Both the position numbers and the translations under genes were made by a program. Shown here piece by piece: positions 21,971 through 35,900 of a DNA stretch of 64,000 nt (within the stretch, counting starts at the first letter, position 1; every line of letters starts with the position of its first letter). The stretch comes from Balanoglossus misakiensis (lineage: Eukaryota > Hemichordata): the NCBI GenBank assembly GCA_040954595.2, contig CM082578.2, positions 620,001 through 684,000 of the forward strand, written 5' to 3'. The notes under the pieces were generated by a model. That model saw only the letters and a list, made by a program, of their open reading frames with translations, had not been told where the DNA came from and did no database searches.

Positions 21971-24900
21971 GCCTACCAATGTAGCTATTATATTTTCCAC
22001 TTTTTGTAAGTGAAGCCTGACTGTCGCCTGTCTTAGGTCACCACTTCATAAGCGGTCTTACCCGTCATTGGCACAAACAGTCTCAGGAAGTAAGCTTTCA
22101 GCCTACCAATGTAGCTATTATATTTTCCACTTTTTGTAAGTGAAGCCTGACTGTCGCCTGTCTTAGGTCACCACTTCATAAGTGGTCTTACCCGTCATTG
22201 GCACAAACAGTCTCAGGAAGTAAGCTTTCAGCCTACCAATGTAGCTATTGTATTTTCCACTTTTTGTAAGTGAAGCCTGACTGTCGCCTGTCTTAGGTCA
22301 CCACTTCATAAGCGGTATGACCCGTCATAGGCACAAACAGTCTCAGGAAGTAAGCTTTCAGCCTACCAATGTAGCTATTGTATTTTCCACTTTTTGTAAG
22401 TGAAGCCTGACTGTCGCCTGTCTTAGGTCACCACTTCATAAGCGGTCTTACCCGTCATAGGCACAAACAGTCTCAGGAAGTAAGCTTTCAGCCTACCAAT
22501 GTAGCTATTATATTTTCCACTTTTTGTAAGTGAAGCCTGACTGTCGCCTGTCTTAGGTCACCACTTCATAAGAGGTCTTACCCGTCATTGGCACAAACAG
22601 TCTCAGGAAGTAAGCTTTCAGCCTACCAATGTAGCTATTGTATTTTCAACTTTTTGTAAGTGAAGCCTGAGTGTCGCCTGTCTTAGGTCACCACTTCATA
22701 AGAGGTCTTACCCGTCATTGGCACAAACAGTCTCAGGACGTAAGCTTTCAGCCTACCAATGTAGCTATTGTATTTTCAACTTTTTGTAAGTGAAGCCTGA
22801 CTGTCGCCTGTCTTAGGTCACCACTTCATAAGAGGTCTTACCCGTCATTGGCACAAACAGACTCAGGAAGTAAGCTTTCAGCCTACCAATGTAGCTATTG
22901 TATTTTCAACTTTTTGTAAGTGAAGCCTGACTGTCGCCTGTCTTAGGTCACCACTTCATAAGAGGTCTTACCCGTCATTGGCACAAACAGTCTCCGGAAG
23001 TAAGCTTTCAGCCTACCAATGTAGCTATTGTATTTTCCACTTTTTGTAAGTGAAGCCTGACTGTCGCCTGTCTTAGGTCACCGACTCATAAGCGGTCTTA
23101 CCCGTCATTGGCACAAACAGTCTCAGGAAGTAAGCTTTCAGCCTACCAATGTAGCTATTATATTTTCCACTTTTTGTAAGTGAAGCCTGACTGTCGCCTG
23201 TCTTAGGTCACCACTTCATAAGCGGTCTTACCCGTCATTGGCACAACAGTCTCAGGAAGTAAGCTTTCAGCCTACCAATGTAGCTATTATATTTTCCACT
23301 TTTTGTAAGTGAAGCCTGACTGTCGCCTGTCTTAGGTCACCACTTCATAAGCGGTCTTACCCGTCATTGGCACAAACAGTCTCAGGAAGTAAGCTTTCAG
23401 CCTACCAATGTAGCTATTGTATTTTCCACTTTTTGTAAGTGAAGCCTGACTGTCGCCTGTCTTAGGTCACCACTTTATAAGCGGTCTTACCCGTCATAGG
23501 CACAAACAGTCTCGGGAAGTAAGCTTCCAGCCTACCAATGTAGCTATTGTATTTTCCACTTTTTGTTAGTGAAGCCTGACTGTCGCCTTTCTTAGGTCAC
23601 CACTTCATAAGAGGTCTTACCCGTCATTGGCACAAACAGTCTCAGGAGGTAAGCTTTCAGCCTACCAATGTAGCTATTGTATTTTCCACTTTTTGTAAGT
23701 GAAGCCTGACTGTCGCCTGTCTTAGGTCACCACTTCATAAGAGGTCTTACCCGTCATTGGCACAAACAGTCTCAGGAAGTAAGCTTTCAGCCTACCAATG
23801 TAGCTATTATATTTTCCACTTTTTGTAAGTGAAGCCTGACTGTCGCCTGTCTTAGGTCACCTCTTCATAAGCGGTCTTACCCGTCATTGGCACAAACAGT
23901 CTCAGGAAGTAAGCTTTCAGCCTACCAATGTAGCTATTAAATTTTTTACTTTTTGTAAGTGAAGCCTGACTGTCGCCTGTCTTAGGTCACCACCTCATAA
24001 GCGGTCTTACCCGTCATTGGCACAAACAGTCTCAGGAAGTAAGCTTTCAGCCTACCAATGTAGCTATTATATTTTCCACTTTTTGTAAGTGAAGCCTGAC
24101 TGTCGCCTGTCTTAGGTCACCACTTCATAAGCGGTCTTACCCGTCATTGGCACAAACAGTCTCAGGAAGTAAGCTTTCAGCCTACCAATGTAGCTATTAT
24201 ATTTTCCACTTTTTGTAAGTGAAGCCTGACTGTCGCCTGTCTTAGGTCACCACTTCATAAGTGGTCTTACCCGTCATTGGCACAAACAGTCTCAGGAAGT
24301 AAGCTTTCAGCCTACCAATGTAGCTATTGTATTTTCCACTTTTTGTAAGTGAAGCCTGACTGTCGCCTGTCTTAGGTCACCACTTCATAAGCGGTCTTAC
24401 CCGTCATAGGCACAAACAGTCTCAGGAAGTAAGCTTTCAGCCTACCAATGTAGCTATTATATTTTCCACTTTTTGTAAGTGAAGCCTGACTGTCGCCTGT
24501 CTTAGGTCACCACTTCATAAGAGGTCTTACCCGTCATTGGCACAAACAGTCTCAGGAAGTAAGCTTTCAGCCTACCAATGTAGCTATTGTATTTTCAACT
24601 TTTTGTAAGTGAAGCCTGACTGTCGCCTGTCTTAGGTCACCACTTCATAAGAGGTCTTACTCGTCATTGGCACAAACAGACTCAGGACGTAAGCTTTCAG
24701 CCTACCAATGTAGCTATTGTATTTTCCACTTTTTGTAAGTGAAGTCTGACTGTCGCCTGTCTTAGGTCACCACTTCATAAGAGGTCTTACCCGTCATTGG
24801 CACAAACAGTCTCAGGAAGTAAGCTTTCAGCCTACCAATGTAGCTATTGTATTTTCCACTTTTTGTAAGTGAAGTCTGACTGTCGCCTGTCTTAGGTCAC

Positions 24901-25740
24901 CACTTCATAAGAGGTCTTACCCGTCATTGGCACAAACAGTCTCAGGAGGTAAGCTTTCAGCCTACCAATGTAGCTATTGTATTTTCCACTTTTTGTAAGT
25001 GAAGCCTGACTGTCGCCTGTCTTAGGTCACCACTTCATAAGAGGTCTTACCCGTCATTGGCACAAACAGTCTCAGGAAGTAAGCTTTCAGCCTACCAATG
25101 TAGCTATTATATTTTCCACTTTTTGTAAGTGAAGCCTGACTGTCGCCTGTCTTAGGTCACCTCTTCATAAGCGGTCTTACCCGTCATTGGCACAAACAGT
25201 CTCAGGAAGTAAGCTTTCAGCCTACCAATGTAGCTATTATATTTTCCACTTTTTGTAAGTGAAGCCTGACTGTCGCCTGTCTTATGTCACCACTTCATAA
25301 GAGGTCTTACTCGTCATTGGCACAAACAGACTCAGGACGTAATCTTTCAGCCTACCAATGTAGCTATTGTATTTTCCACTTTTTGTAAGTGAAGTCTGAC
25401 TGTCGCCTGTTTTAGGTCACCACTTCATAAGAGGTCTTACCCGTCATTGGCACAAACAGTCTCAGGAAGTAAGCTTTCAGCCTACCAATGTAGCTATTGT
25501 GTTTTCCACTTTTTGTAAGTGAAGTCTGACTGTCGCCTGTCTTAGGTCACCACTTCATAAGAGGTCTTACCCGTCATTGGCACAAACAGTCTCAGGAAGT
25601 AAGCTTTCAGCCTACCAATGTAGCTATTATATTTTCCACTTTTTGTAAGTGAAGCCTGACTGTCGCCTGTCTTAGGTCACCTCTTCATAAGCGGTCTTAC
25701 CCGTCATTGGCACAAACAGTCTCAGGAAGTAAGCTTTCAG

Positions 25741-26930
25741 CCTACCAATGTAGCTATTAAATTTTTTACTTTTTGTAAGTGAAGCCTGACTGTCGCCTGT
25801 CTTAGGTCACCACCTCATAAGCGGTCTTACCCGTCATTGGCACAAACAGTCTCAGGAAGTAAGCTTTCAGCCTACCAATGTAGCTATTATATTTTCCACT
25901 TTTTGTAAGTGAAGCCTGACTGTCGCCTGTCTTATGTCACCACTTCATAAGAGGTCTTACTCGTCATTGGCACAAACAGACTCAGGACGTAAGCTTTCAG
26001 CCTACCAATGTAGCTATTGTATTTTCCACTTTTTGTAAGTGAAGTCTGACTGTCGCCTGTTTTAGGTCACCACTTCATAAGAGGTCTTACCCGTCATTGG
26101 CACAAACAGTCTCAGGAAGTAAGCTTTCAGCCTACCAATGTAGCTATTGTGTTTTCCACTTTTTGTAAGTGAAGTCTGACTGTCGCCTGTCTTAGGTCAC
26201 CACTTCATAAGAGGTCTTACCCGTCATTGGCACAAACAGTCTCAGGAAGTAAGCTTTCAGCCTACCAATGTAGCTATTAAATTTTTTACTTTTTGTAAGT
26301 GAAGCCTGACTGTCGCCTGTCTTAGGTCACCACCTCATAAGCGGTCTTACCCGTCATTGGCACAAACAGTCTCAGGAAGTAAGCTTTCAGCCTACCAATG
26401 TAGCTATTATATTTTCCACTTTTTGTAAGTGAAGCCTGACTGTCGCCTGTCTTAGGTCACCACTTCATAAGAGGTCTTACTCGTCATTGGCACAAACAGA
26501 CTCAGGACGTAAGCTTTCAGCCTACCAATGTAGCTATTGTATTTTCCACTTTTTGTAAGTGAAGTCTGACTGTCGCCTGTCTTAGGTCACCACTTCATAA
26601 GAGGTCTTACCCGTCATTGGCACAAACAGTCTCAGGAAGTAAGCTTTCAGCCTACCAATGTAGCTATTGTATTTTCCACTTTTTGTAAGTGAAGTCTGAC
26701 TGTCGCCTGTCTTAGGTCACCACTTCATAAGAGGTCTTACCCGTCATTGGCACAAACAGTCTCAGGAAGTAAGCTTTCAGCCTACCAATGTAGCTATTAA
26801 ATTTTTTACTTTTTGTAAGTGAAGCCTGACTGTCGCCTGTCTTAGGTCACCACCTCATAAGCGGTCTTACCCGTCATTGGCACAAACAGTCTCAGGAAGT
26901 AAGCTTTCAGCCTACCAATGTAGCTATTAT
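25741..26930 (+). repeat. 4-monomer higher-order repeat (520 bp)
   Basis: The AAATTTTTTAC monomer recurs at about 25760, 26280 and 26800. The other monomers of the unit carry TTACTCGTC with GGACGTAAGC, AAGTCTGAC with TGTTTTAGG, and ATTGTGTTTTCC. About 2.3 copies are present; a related 5-monomer spacing (650 bp) precedes it from about 25.2 kb. Confidence 0.8.
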
Positions 26931-29900
26931 ATTTTCCACTTTTTGTAAGTGAAGCCTGACTGTCGCCTGTCTTAGGTCACCACTTCATAAGCGGTCTTAC
27001 CCGTCATTGGCACAAACAGTCTCAGGAAGTAAGCTTTCAGCCTACCAATGTAGCTATTATATTTTCCACTTTTTGTAAGTGAAGCCTGACTGTCGCCTGT
27101 CTTAGGTCACCACTTCATAAGTGGTCTTACCCGTCATTGGCACAAACAGTCTCAGGAAGTAAGCTTTCAGCCTACCAATGTAGCTATTGTATTTTCCACT
27201 TTTTGTAAGTGAAGCCTGACTGTCGCCTGTCTTAGGTCACCACTTCATAAGCGGTCTTACCCGTCATAGGCACAAACAGTCTCAGGAAGTAAGCTTTCAG
27301 CCTACCAATGTAGCTATTATATTTTCCACTTTTTGTAAGTGAAGCCTGACTGTCGCCTGTCTTAGGTCACCACTTCATAAGAGGTCTTACCCGTCATTGG
27401 CACAAACAGTCTCAGGAAGTAAGCTTTCAGCCTACCAATGTAGCTATTGTATTTTCAACTTTTTGTAAGTGAAGCCTGACTGTCGCCTGTCTTAGGTCAC
27501 CACTTCATAAGAGGTCTTACCCGTCATTGGCACAAACAGACAGGAAGTAAGCTTTCAGCCTACCAATGTAGCTATTGTATTTTCCACTTTTTGTAAGTGA
27601 AGTCTGACTGTCGCCTGTCTTAGGTCACCACTTCATAAGAGGTCTTACCCGTCATTGGCACAAACAGTCTCAGGAAGTTAGCTTTCAGCCTACCAATGAA
27701 GCTATTATATTTTCCACTTTTTGTAAGTGAAGCCTGACTGTCGCCTGTCTTAGGTCACCGACTCATAAGCGGTCTTACCCGTCATTGGCACAAACAGTCT
27801 CAGGAAGTAAGCTTTCAGCCTACCAATGTAGCTATTGTATTTTCCACTTTTTGTAAGTGAAGCCTGACTGTCGCCTGTCTTAGGTCACCACTTTATAAGC
27901 GGTCTTACCCGTCATAGGCACAAACAGTCTCGGGAAGTAAGCTTTCAGCCTACCAATGTAGCTATTGTATTTTCCACTTTTTGTAAGTGAAGCCTGACTG
28001 TCGCCTTTCTTAGGTCACCACTTCATAAGAGGTCTTACCCGTCATTGGCACAAACAGTCTCAGGAGGTAAGCTTTCAGCCTACCAATGTAGCTATTGTAT
28101 TTTCCACTTTTTGTAAGTGAAGCCTGACTGTCGCCTGTCTTAGGTCACCACCTCATAAGCGGTCTTACCCGTCATTGGCACAAACAGTCTCAGGAAGTAA
28201 GCTTTCAGCCTACCAATGTAGCTATTATATTTTCCACTTTTTGTAAGTGAAGCCTGACTGTCGCCTGTCTTAGGTCCCCACTTCATAAGCGGTCTTACCC
28301 GTCATAGGCACAAACAGTCTCAGGAAGTAAGCTTTCAGCCTACCAATGTAGCTATTATATTTTCCACTTTTTGTAAGTGAAGCCTGACTGTCGCCTGTCT
28401 TAGGTCACCACTTCATAAGAGGTCTTACCCGTCATTGGCACAAACAGTCTCAGGAAGTAAGCTTTCAGCCTACCAATGTAGCTATTGTATTTTCAACTTT
28501 TTGTAAGTGAAGCCTGACTGTCGCCTGTCTTAGGTCACCACTTCATAAGAGGTCTTACTCGTCATTGGCACAAACAGACTCAGGACGTAAGCTTTCAGCC
28601 TACCAATGTAGCTATTGTATTTTCCACTTTTTGTAAGTGAAGCCTGACTGTCGCCTGTCTTAGGTCACCGACTCATAAGCGGTCTTACCCGTCATTGGCA
28701 CAAACAGTCTCAGGAAGTAAGCTTTCAGCCTACCAATGTAGCTATTGTATTTTCCACTTTTTGTAAGTGAAGCCTGACTGTCGCCTGTCTTAGGTCACCA
28801 CTTTATAAGCGGTCTTACCCGTCATAGGCACAAACAGTCTCGGGAAGTAAGCTTTCAGCCTACCAATGTAGCTATTGTATTTTCCACTTTTTGTAAGTGA
28901 AGCCTGACTGTCGCCTTTCTTAGGTCACCACTTCATAAGAGGTCTTACCCGTCATTGGCACAAACAGTCTCAGGAGGTAAGCTTTCAGCCTACCAATGTA
29001 GCTATTGTATTTTCCACTTTTTGTAAGTGAAGCCTGACTGTCGCCTGTCTTAGGTCACCACTTCATAAGAGGTCTTACCCGTCATTGGCACAAACAGTCT
29101 CAGGAAGTAAGCTTTCAGCCTACCAATGTAGCTATTATATTTTCCACTTTTTGTAAGTGAAGCCTGACTGTCGCCTGTCTTAGGTCACCTCTTCATAAGC
29201 GGTCTTACCCGTCATTGGCACAAACAGTCTCAGGAAGTAAGCTTTCAGCCTACCAATGTAGCTATTAAATTTTTTACTTTTTGTAAGTGAAGCCTGACTG
29301 TCGCCTGTCTTAGGTCACCACTTCATAAGCGGTCTTACCCGTCATAGGCACAAACAGTCTCGGGAAGTAAGCTTTCAGCCTACCAATGTTGCTATTGTAT
29401 TTTCCACTTTTTGTAAGTGAAGCCTGACTGTCGCCTTTCTTAGGTCACCACTTCATAAGAGGTCTTACCCGTCATTGGCACAAACAGTCTCAGGAGGTAA
29501 GCTTTCAGCCTACCAATGTAGCTATTGTATTTTCCACTTTTTTTAAGTGAAGCCTGACTGTTGCCTGTCTTAGGTCACCACTCCATAAGTGTTCTTACCC
29601 GTCATTGGCACAAACAGTCTCAGGAAGTAAGCTTTCAGCCTACCAATGTAGCTATTATATTTTCCACTTTTTGTAAGTGAAGCCTGACTGTCGCCTGTCT
29701 TAGGTCACCACTTCATAAGCGGTCTTACCCGTCATTGGCACAAACAGTCTCAGGAAGTAAGCTTTCAGCCTACCAATGTAGCTATTGTATTTTCCACTTT
29801 TTGTAAGTGAAGCCTGACTGTCGCCTGTCTTAGGTCACCACTTCATAAGCGGTCTTACCCGTCATTGGCACAAACAGTCTCAGGAAGTAAGCTTTCAGCC

Positions 29901-32900
29901 TACCAATGTAGCTATTGTATTTTCCACTTTTTGTAAGTGAAGCCTGACTGTCGCCTGTCTTAGGTCACCACTTCATAAGTGTTCTTACCCGTCATTGGCA
30001 CAAACAGTCTCAGGAAGTAAGCTTTCAGCCTACCAATGTAGCTATTATATTTTCCACTTTTTGTAAGTGAAGCCTGACTGTCGCCTGTCTTAGGTCACCA
30101 CTTCATAAGCGGTCTTACCCGTCATTGGCACATACAGTCTCAGGAAGTTAGCTTTCAGCCTACCAATGTAGCTATTATATTTTCCACTTTTTGTAAGTGA
30201 AGCCTTACTGTCGCCTGTCTTAGGTCACCACTTCATAAGCGGTCTTACCCGTCATTGGCACAAACAGTCTCAGGAAGTTAGCTTTCAGCCTACCAATGTA
30301 GCTATTATATTTTCCACTTTTTGTAAGTGAAGCCTGACTGTCGCCTGTCTTAGGTCACCACTTCATAAGAGGTCTTACCCGTCATTGGCACAAACAGTCT
30401 CAGGAAGTAAGCTTTCAGCCTACCAATGTAGCTATTGTATTTTCAACTTTTTGTAAGTGAAGCCTGACTGTCGCCTGTCTTAGGTCACCACTTCATAAGA
30501 GGTCTTACCCGTCATTGGCACAAACAGACAGGAAATAAGCTTTCAGCCTACCAATGTAGCTATTGTATTTTCCACTTTTTGTAAGTGAAGCCTGACTGTC
30601 GCCTGTCTTAGGTCACCACTTCATAAGAGGTCTTACCCGTCATTGGCACAAACAGTCTCAGGAAGTAAGCTTTCAGCCTACCAATGTAGCTATTATATTT
30701 TCCACTTTTTGTAAGTGAAGCCTGACTGTCGCCTGTCTTAGGTCACCACTTCATAAGCGGTCTTACCCGTCATTGGCACAAACAGTCTCAGGAAGTAAGC
30801 TTTCAGCCTACCAATGTAGCTATTGTATTTTCCACTTTTTGTAAGTGAAGCCTGACTGTCGCCTGTCTTAGGTCACCACTTCATAAGCGGTCTTACCCGT
30901 CATTGGCACAAACAGTCTCAGGAAGTAAGCTTTCAGCCTACCAATGTAGCTATTGTATTTTCCACTTTTTGTAAGTGAAGCCTGACTGTCGCCTGTCTTA
31001 GGTCACCACTTCATAAGAGGTCTTACCCGTCATTGGCACAAACAGTCTCAGGAAGTAAGCTTTCAGCCTACCAATGTAGGTATTATATTTTCCACTTTTT
31101 GTAAGTGAAGCCTGACTGTCGCCTGTCTTAGGTCACCACTTCATAAGAGGTCTTACCCGTCATTGGCACAAACAGACAGGAAGTAAGCTTTCAGCCTACC
31201 AATGTAGCTTTTGTATTTTCAACTGTTTGTAAGTGAAGCCTGACTGTCGCCTGTCTTAGGTCACCACTTCATAAGAGGTCTTACCCGTCATTGGCACAAA
31301 CAGTCTCAGGAAGTAAGCTTTCAGCCTACCAATGTAGCTATTATATTTTCCACTTTTTGTAAGTGAAGCCTGACTGTCGCCTGTCTTAGGTCACCACTTC
31401 ATAAGCGGTCTTACCCGTCATTGGCACAAACAGTCTCAGGAAGTAAGCTTTCAGCCTACCAATGTAGCTATTGTATTTTCCACTTTTTGTAAGTGAAGCC
31501 TGACTGTCGCCTGTCTTAGGTCACCACTTCATAAGCGGTCTTACCCGTCATTGGCACAAACAGTCTCAGGAAGTAAGCTTTCAGCCAACCAATGTAGCTA
31601 TTGTATTTTCCACTTTTTGTAAGTGAAGCCTGACTGTCGCCTGTCTTAGGTCACCACTTCATAAGTGTTCTTACCCGTCATTGGCACAAACAGTCTCAGG
31701 AAGTAAGCTTTCAGCCTACCAATGTAGCTATTATATTTTCCACTTTTTGTAAGTGAAGCCTGACTGTCGCCTGTCTTAGGTCACCACTTCATAAGCGGTC
31801 TTACCCGTCATTGGCACATACAGTCTCAGGAAGTTAGCTTTCAGCCTACCAATGTAGCTATTATATTTTCCACTTTTTGTAAGTGAAGCCTTACTGTCGC
31901 CTGTCTTAGGTTACCACTTCATAAGAGGTCTTACCCGTCATTGGCACAAACAGTCTCAGGAAGTAAGCTTTCAGCCTACCAATGTAGCTATTGTATTTTC
32001 CACTTTTTGTAAGTGAAGCCTGACTGTCGCCTGTCTTAGGTCACCACTTCATAAGAGGTCTTACCCGTCATTGGCACAAACAGTCTCAGGAAGTAAGCTT
32101 TCAGCCTACCAATGTAGCTATTAAATTTTTTACTTTTTGTAAGTGAAGCCTGACTGTCGCCTGTCTTAGGTCACCACTTCATAAGCGGTCTTACCCGTCA
32201 TAGGCACAAACAGTCTCAGGAAGTAAGCTTTCAGCCTACCAATGTAGCTATTGTATTTTCCACTTTTTGTAAGTGAAGCCTGACTGTCGCCTGTCTTAGG
32301 TCACCACTTCATAAGCGGTCTTACCCGTCATTGGCACAAACAGTCTCAGGAAGTAAGCTTTCAGCCTACCAATGTAGCTATTATATTTTCCACTTTTTGT
32401 AAGTGAAGCCTGACTGTCGCCTGTCTTAGGTCACCACTTCATAAGTGGTCTTACCCGTCATTGGCACAAACAGTCTCAGGAAGTAAGCTTTCAGCCTACC
32501 AATGTAGCTATTGTATTTTCCACTTTTTGTAAGTGAAGCCTGACTGTCGCCTGTCTTAGGTCACCACTTCATAAGCGGTCTTACCCGTCATAGGCACAAA
32601 CAGTCTCAGGAAGTAAGCTTTCAGCCTACCAATGTAGCTATTATATTTTCCACTTTTTGTAAGTGAAGCCTGACTGTCGCCTGTCTTAGGTCACCACTTC
32701 ATAAGAGGTCTTACCCGTCATTGGCACAAACAGTCTCAGGAAGTAAGCTTTCAGCCTACCAATGTAGCTATTGTATTTTCAACTTTTTGTAAGTGAAGCC
32801 TGACTGTCGCCTGTCTTAGGTCACCACTTCATAAGAGGTCTTACTCGTCATTGGCACAAACAGACTCAGGACGTAAGCTTTCAGCCTACCAATGTAGCTA

Positions 32901-35900
32901 TTGTATTTTCCACTTTTTGTAAGTGAAGTCTGACTGTCGCCTGTTTTAGGTCACCACTTCATAAGAGGTCCTACCCGTCATTGGCACAAACAGTCTCAGG
33001 AAGTAAGCTTTCAGCCTACCAATGTAGCTATTGTATTTTCAACTTTTTGTAAGTGAAGCCTGACTGTCGCCTGTCTTAGGTCACCACTTCATAAGAGGTC
33101 TTACTCGTCATTGGCACAAACAGACTCAGGACGTAAGCTTTCAGCCTACCAATGTAGCTATTGTATTTTCCACTTTTTGTAAGTGAAGTCTGACTGTCGC
33201 CTGTTTTAGGTCACCACTTCATAAGAGGTCCTACCCGTCATTGGCACAAACAGTCTCAGGAAGTAAGCTTTGAGCCTACCAATGTAGCTATTGTATTTTC
33301 CACTTTTTGTAAGTGAAGCCTGACTGTCACCTGTCTTAGGTCACCACTTCATAAGAGGTCTTACCCGTCATTGGCACAAACAGTCTCAGGAAGTAAGCTT
33401 TCAGCCTACCAATGTAGCTATTATATTTTCCACTTTTTGTAAGTGAAGCCTGACTGTCGCCTGTCTTAGGTCACCACTTCATAAGCGGTCTTACCCGTCA
33501 TTGGCACAAACAGTCTCAGGAAGTAAGCTTTCAGCCTACCAATGTAGCTATTATATTTTCCACTTTTTGTAAGTGAAGCCTGACTGTCGCCTGTCTTAGG
33601 TCACCACTTCATAAGCGGTCTTACCCGTCATTGGCACAAACAGTCTCAGGAAGTAAGCTTTCAGCCTACCAATGTAGCTATTATATTTTCCACTTTTTGT
33701 AAGTGAAGCCTGACTGTTGCCTGTCTTAGGTCACCACTCCATAAGTGTTCTTTCCCGTCATTGGCACAAACAGTCTCAGGAAGTAAGCTTTCAACCTACC
33801 AATTTAGCTATTATATTTTCCACTTTTTGTAAGTGAAGCCTGACTGTCGCCTGTCTTAGGTCACCACTTCATAAGAGGTCTTACCCGTCATTGGCACAAA
33901 CAGTCTCAGGAAGTAAGCTTTCAGCCTACCAATGTAGCTATTATATTTTCCACTTTTTGTAAGTGAAGCCTGACTGTCGCCTGTCTTAGGTCACCACTTC
34001 ATAAGCGGTCTTACCCGTCATTGGCACAAACAGTCTCAGGAAGTAAGCTTTCAGCCTACCAATGTAGCTATTGTATTTTCCACTTTTTGTAAGTGAAGCC
34101 TGACTGTCGCCTGTCTTAGGTCACCACTTCATAAGCGGTCTTACCCGTCATTGGCACAAACAGTCTCAGGAAGTAAGCTTTCAGCCTACCAATGTAGCTA
34201 TTGTATTTTCCACTTTTTGTAAGTGAAGCCTGACTGTCGCCTGTCTTAGGTCACCTCTTCATAAGTGTTCTTACCCGTCATTGGCACAAACAGTCTCAGG
34301 AAGTAAGCTTTCAGCCTACCAATGTAGCTATTATATTTTCCACTTTTTGTAAGTGAAGCCTGACTGTCGCCTGTCTTAGGTCACCACTTAGTAAGCGGTC
34401 TTACCCGTCATTGGCACATACAGTCTCAGGAAGTTAGCTTTCAGCCTACCAATGTAGCTATTATATTTTCCACTTTTTGTAAGTGAAGCCTTACTGTCGC
34501 CTGTCTTAGGTCACCACTTCATAAGAGGTCTTACCCATCATTGGCACAAACAGTCTCAGGAAGTAAGCTTTCAGCCTACCAATGTAGCTATTGTATTTTC
34601 AACTTTTTGTAAGTGAAGCCTGACTGTCGCCTGTCTTAGGTCACCACTTCATAAGAGGTCTTACCCGTCATTGGCACAAACAGACAGGAAGTAAGCTTTC
34701 AGCCTACCAATGTAGCTTTTGTATTTTCAACTGTTTGTAAGTGAAGCCTGACTGTCGCCTGTCTTAGGTCACCACTTCATAAGCGGTCTTACCCGTCATT
34801 GGCACAAACAGTCTCAGGAAGTAAGCTTTCAGCCTACCAATGTAGCTATTGTATTTTCCACTTTTTGTAAGTGAAGCCTGCCTGTTGCCTGTCTTAGGTC
34901 ACCACTTCATAAGTGTTCTTACCCGTCATTGGCACAAACAGTCTCAGGAAGTAAGCTTTCAGCCTACCAATGTAGCTATTATATTTTCCACTTTTTGTAA
35001 GTGAAGCCTGACTGTCGCCTGTCTTAGGTCACCACTTCATAAGCGGTCTTACCCGTCATTGGCACAAACAGTCTCAGGAAGTTAGCTTTCAGCCTACCAA
35101 TGTAGCTATTATATTTTCCACTTTTTGTAAGTGAAGCCTGACTGTCGCCTGTCTTAGGTCACCACTTCATAAGAGGTCTTACCCGTCATTGGCACAAACA
35201 GTCTCAGGAAGTAAGCTTTCAGCCTACCAATGTAGCTATTGTATTTTCAACTTTTTGTAAGTGAAGCCTGACTGTCGCCTGTCTTAGGTCACCACTTCAT
35301 AAGAGGTCTTACCCGTCATTGGCACAAACAGACAGGAAATAAGCTTTCAGCCTACCAATGTAGCTATTGTATTTTCCACTTTTTGTAAGTGAAGCCTGAC
35401 TGTCGCCTGTCTTAGGTCACCACTTCATAAGAGGTCTTACCCGTCATTGGCACAAACAGTCTCAGGAAGTAAGCTTTCAGCCTACCAATGTAGCTATTAT
35501 ATTTTCCACTTTTTGTAAGTGAAGCCTGACTGTCGCCTGTCTTAGGTCACCACTTCATAAGCGGTCTTACCCGTCATTGGCACAAACAGTCTCAGGAAGT
35601 AAGCTTTCAGCCTACCAATGTAGCTATTGTATTTTCCACTTTTTGTAAGTGAAGCCTGACTGTCGCCTGTCTTAGGTCACCACTTCATAAGCGGTCTTAC
35701 CCGTCATTGGCACAAACAGTCTCAGGAAGTAAGCTTTCAGCCTACCAATGTAGCTATTGTATTTTCCACTTTTTGTAAGTGAAGCCTGACTGTCGCCTGT
35801 CTTAGGTCACCACTTCATAAGAGGTCTTACCCGTCATTGGCACAAACAGTCTCAGGAAGTAAGCTTTCAGCCTACCAATGTAGCTATTATATTTTCCACT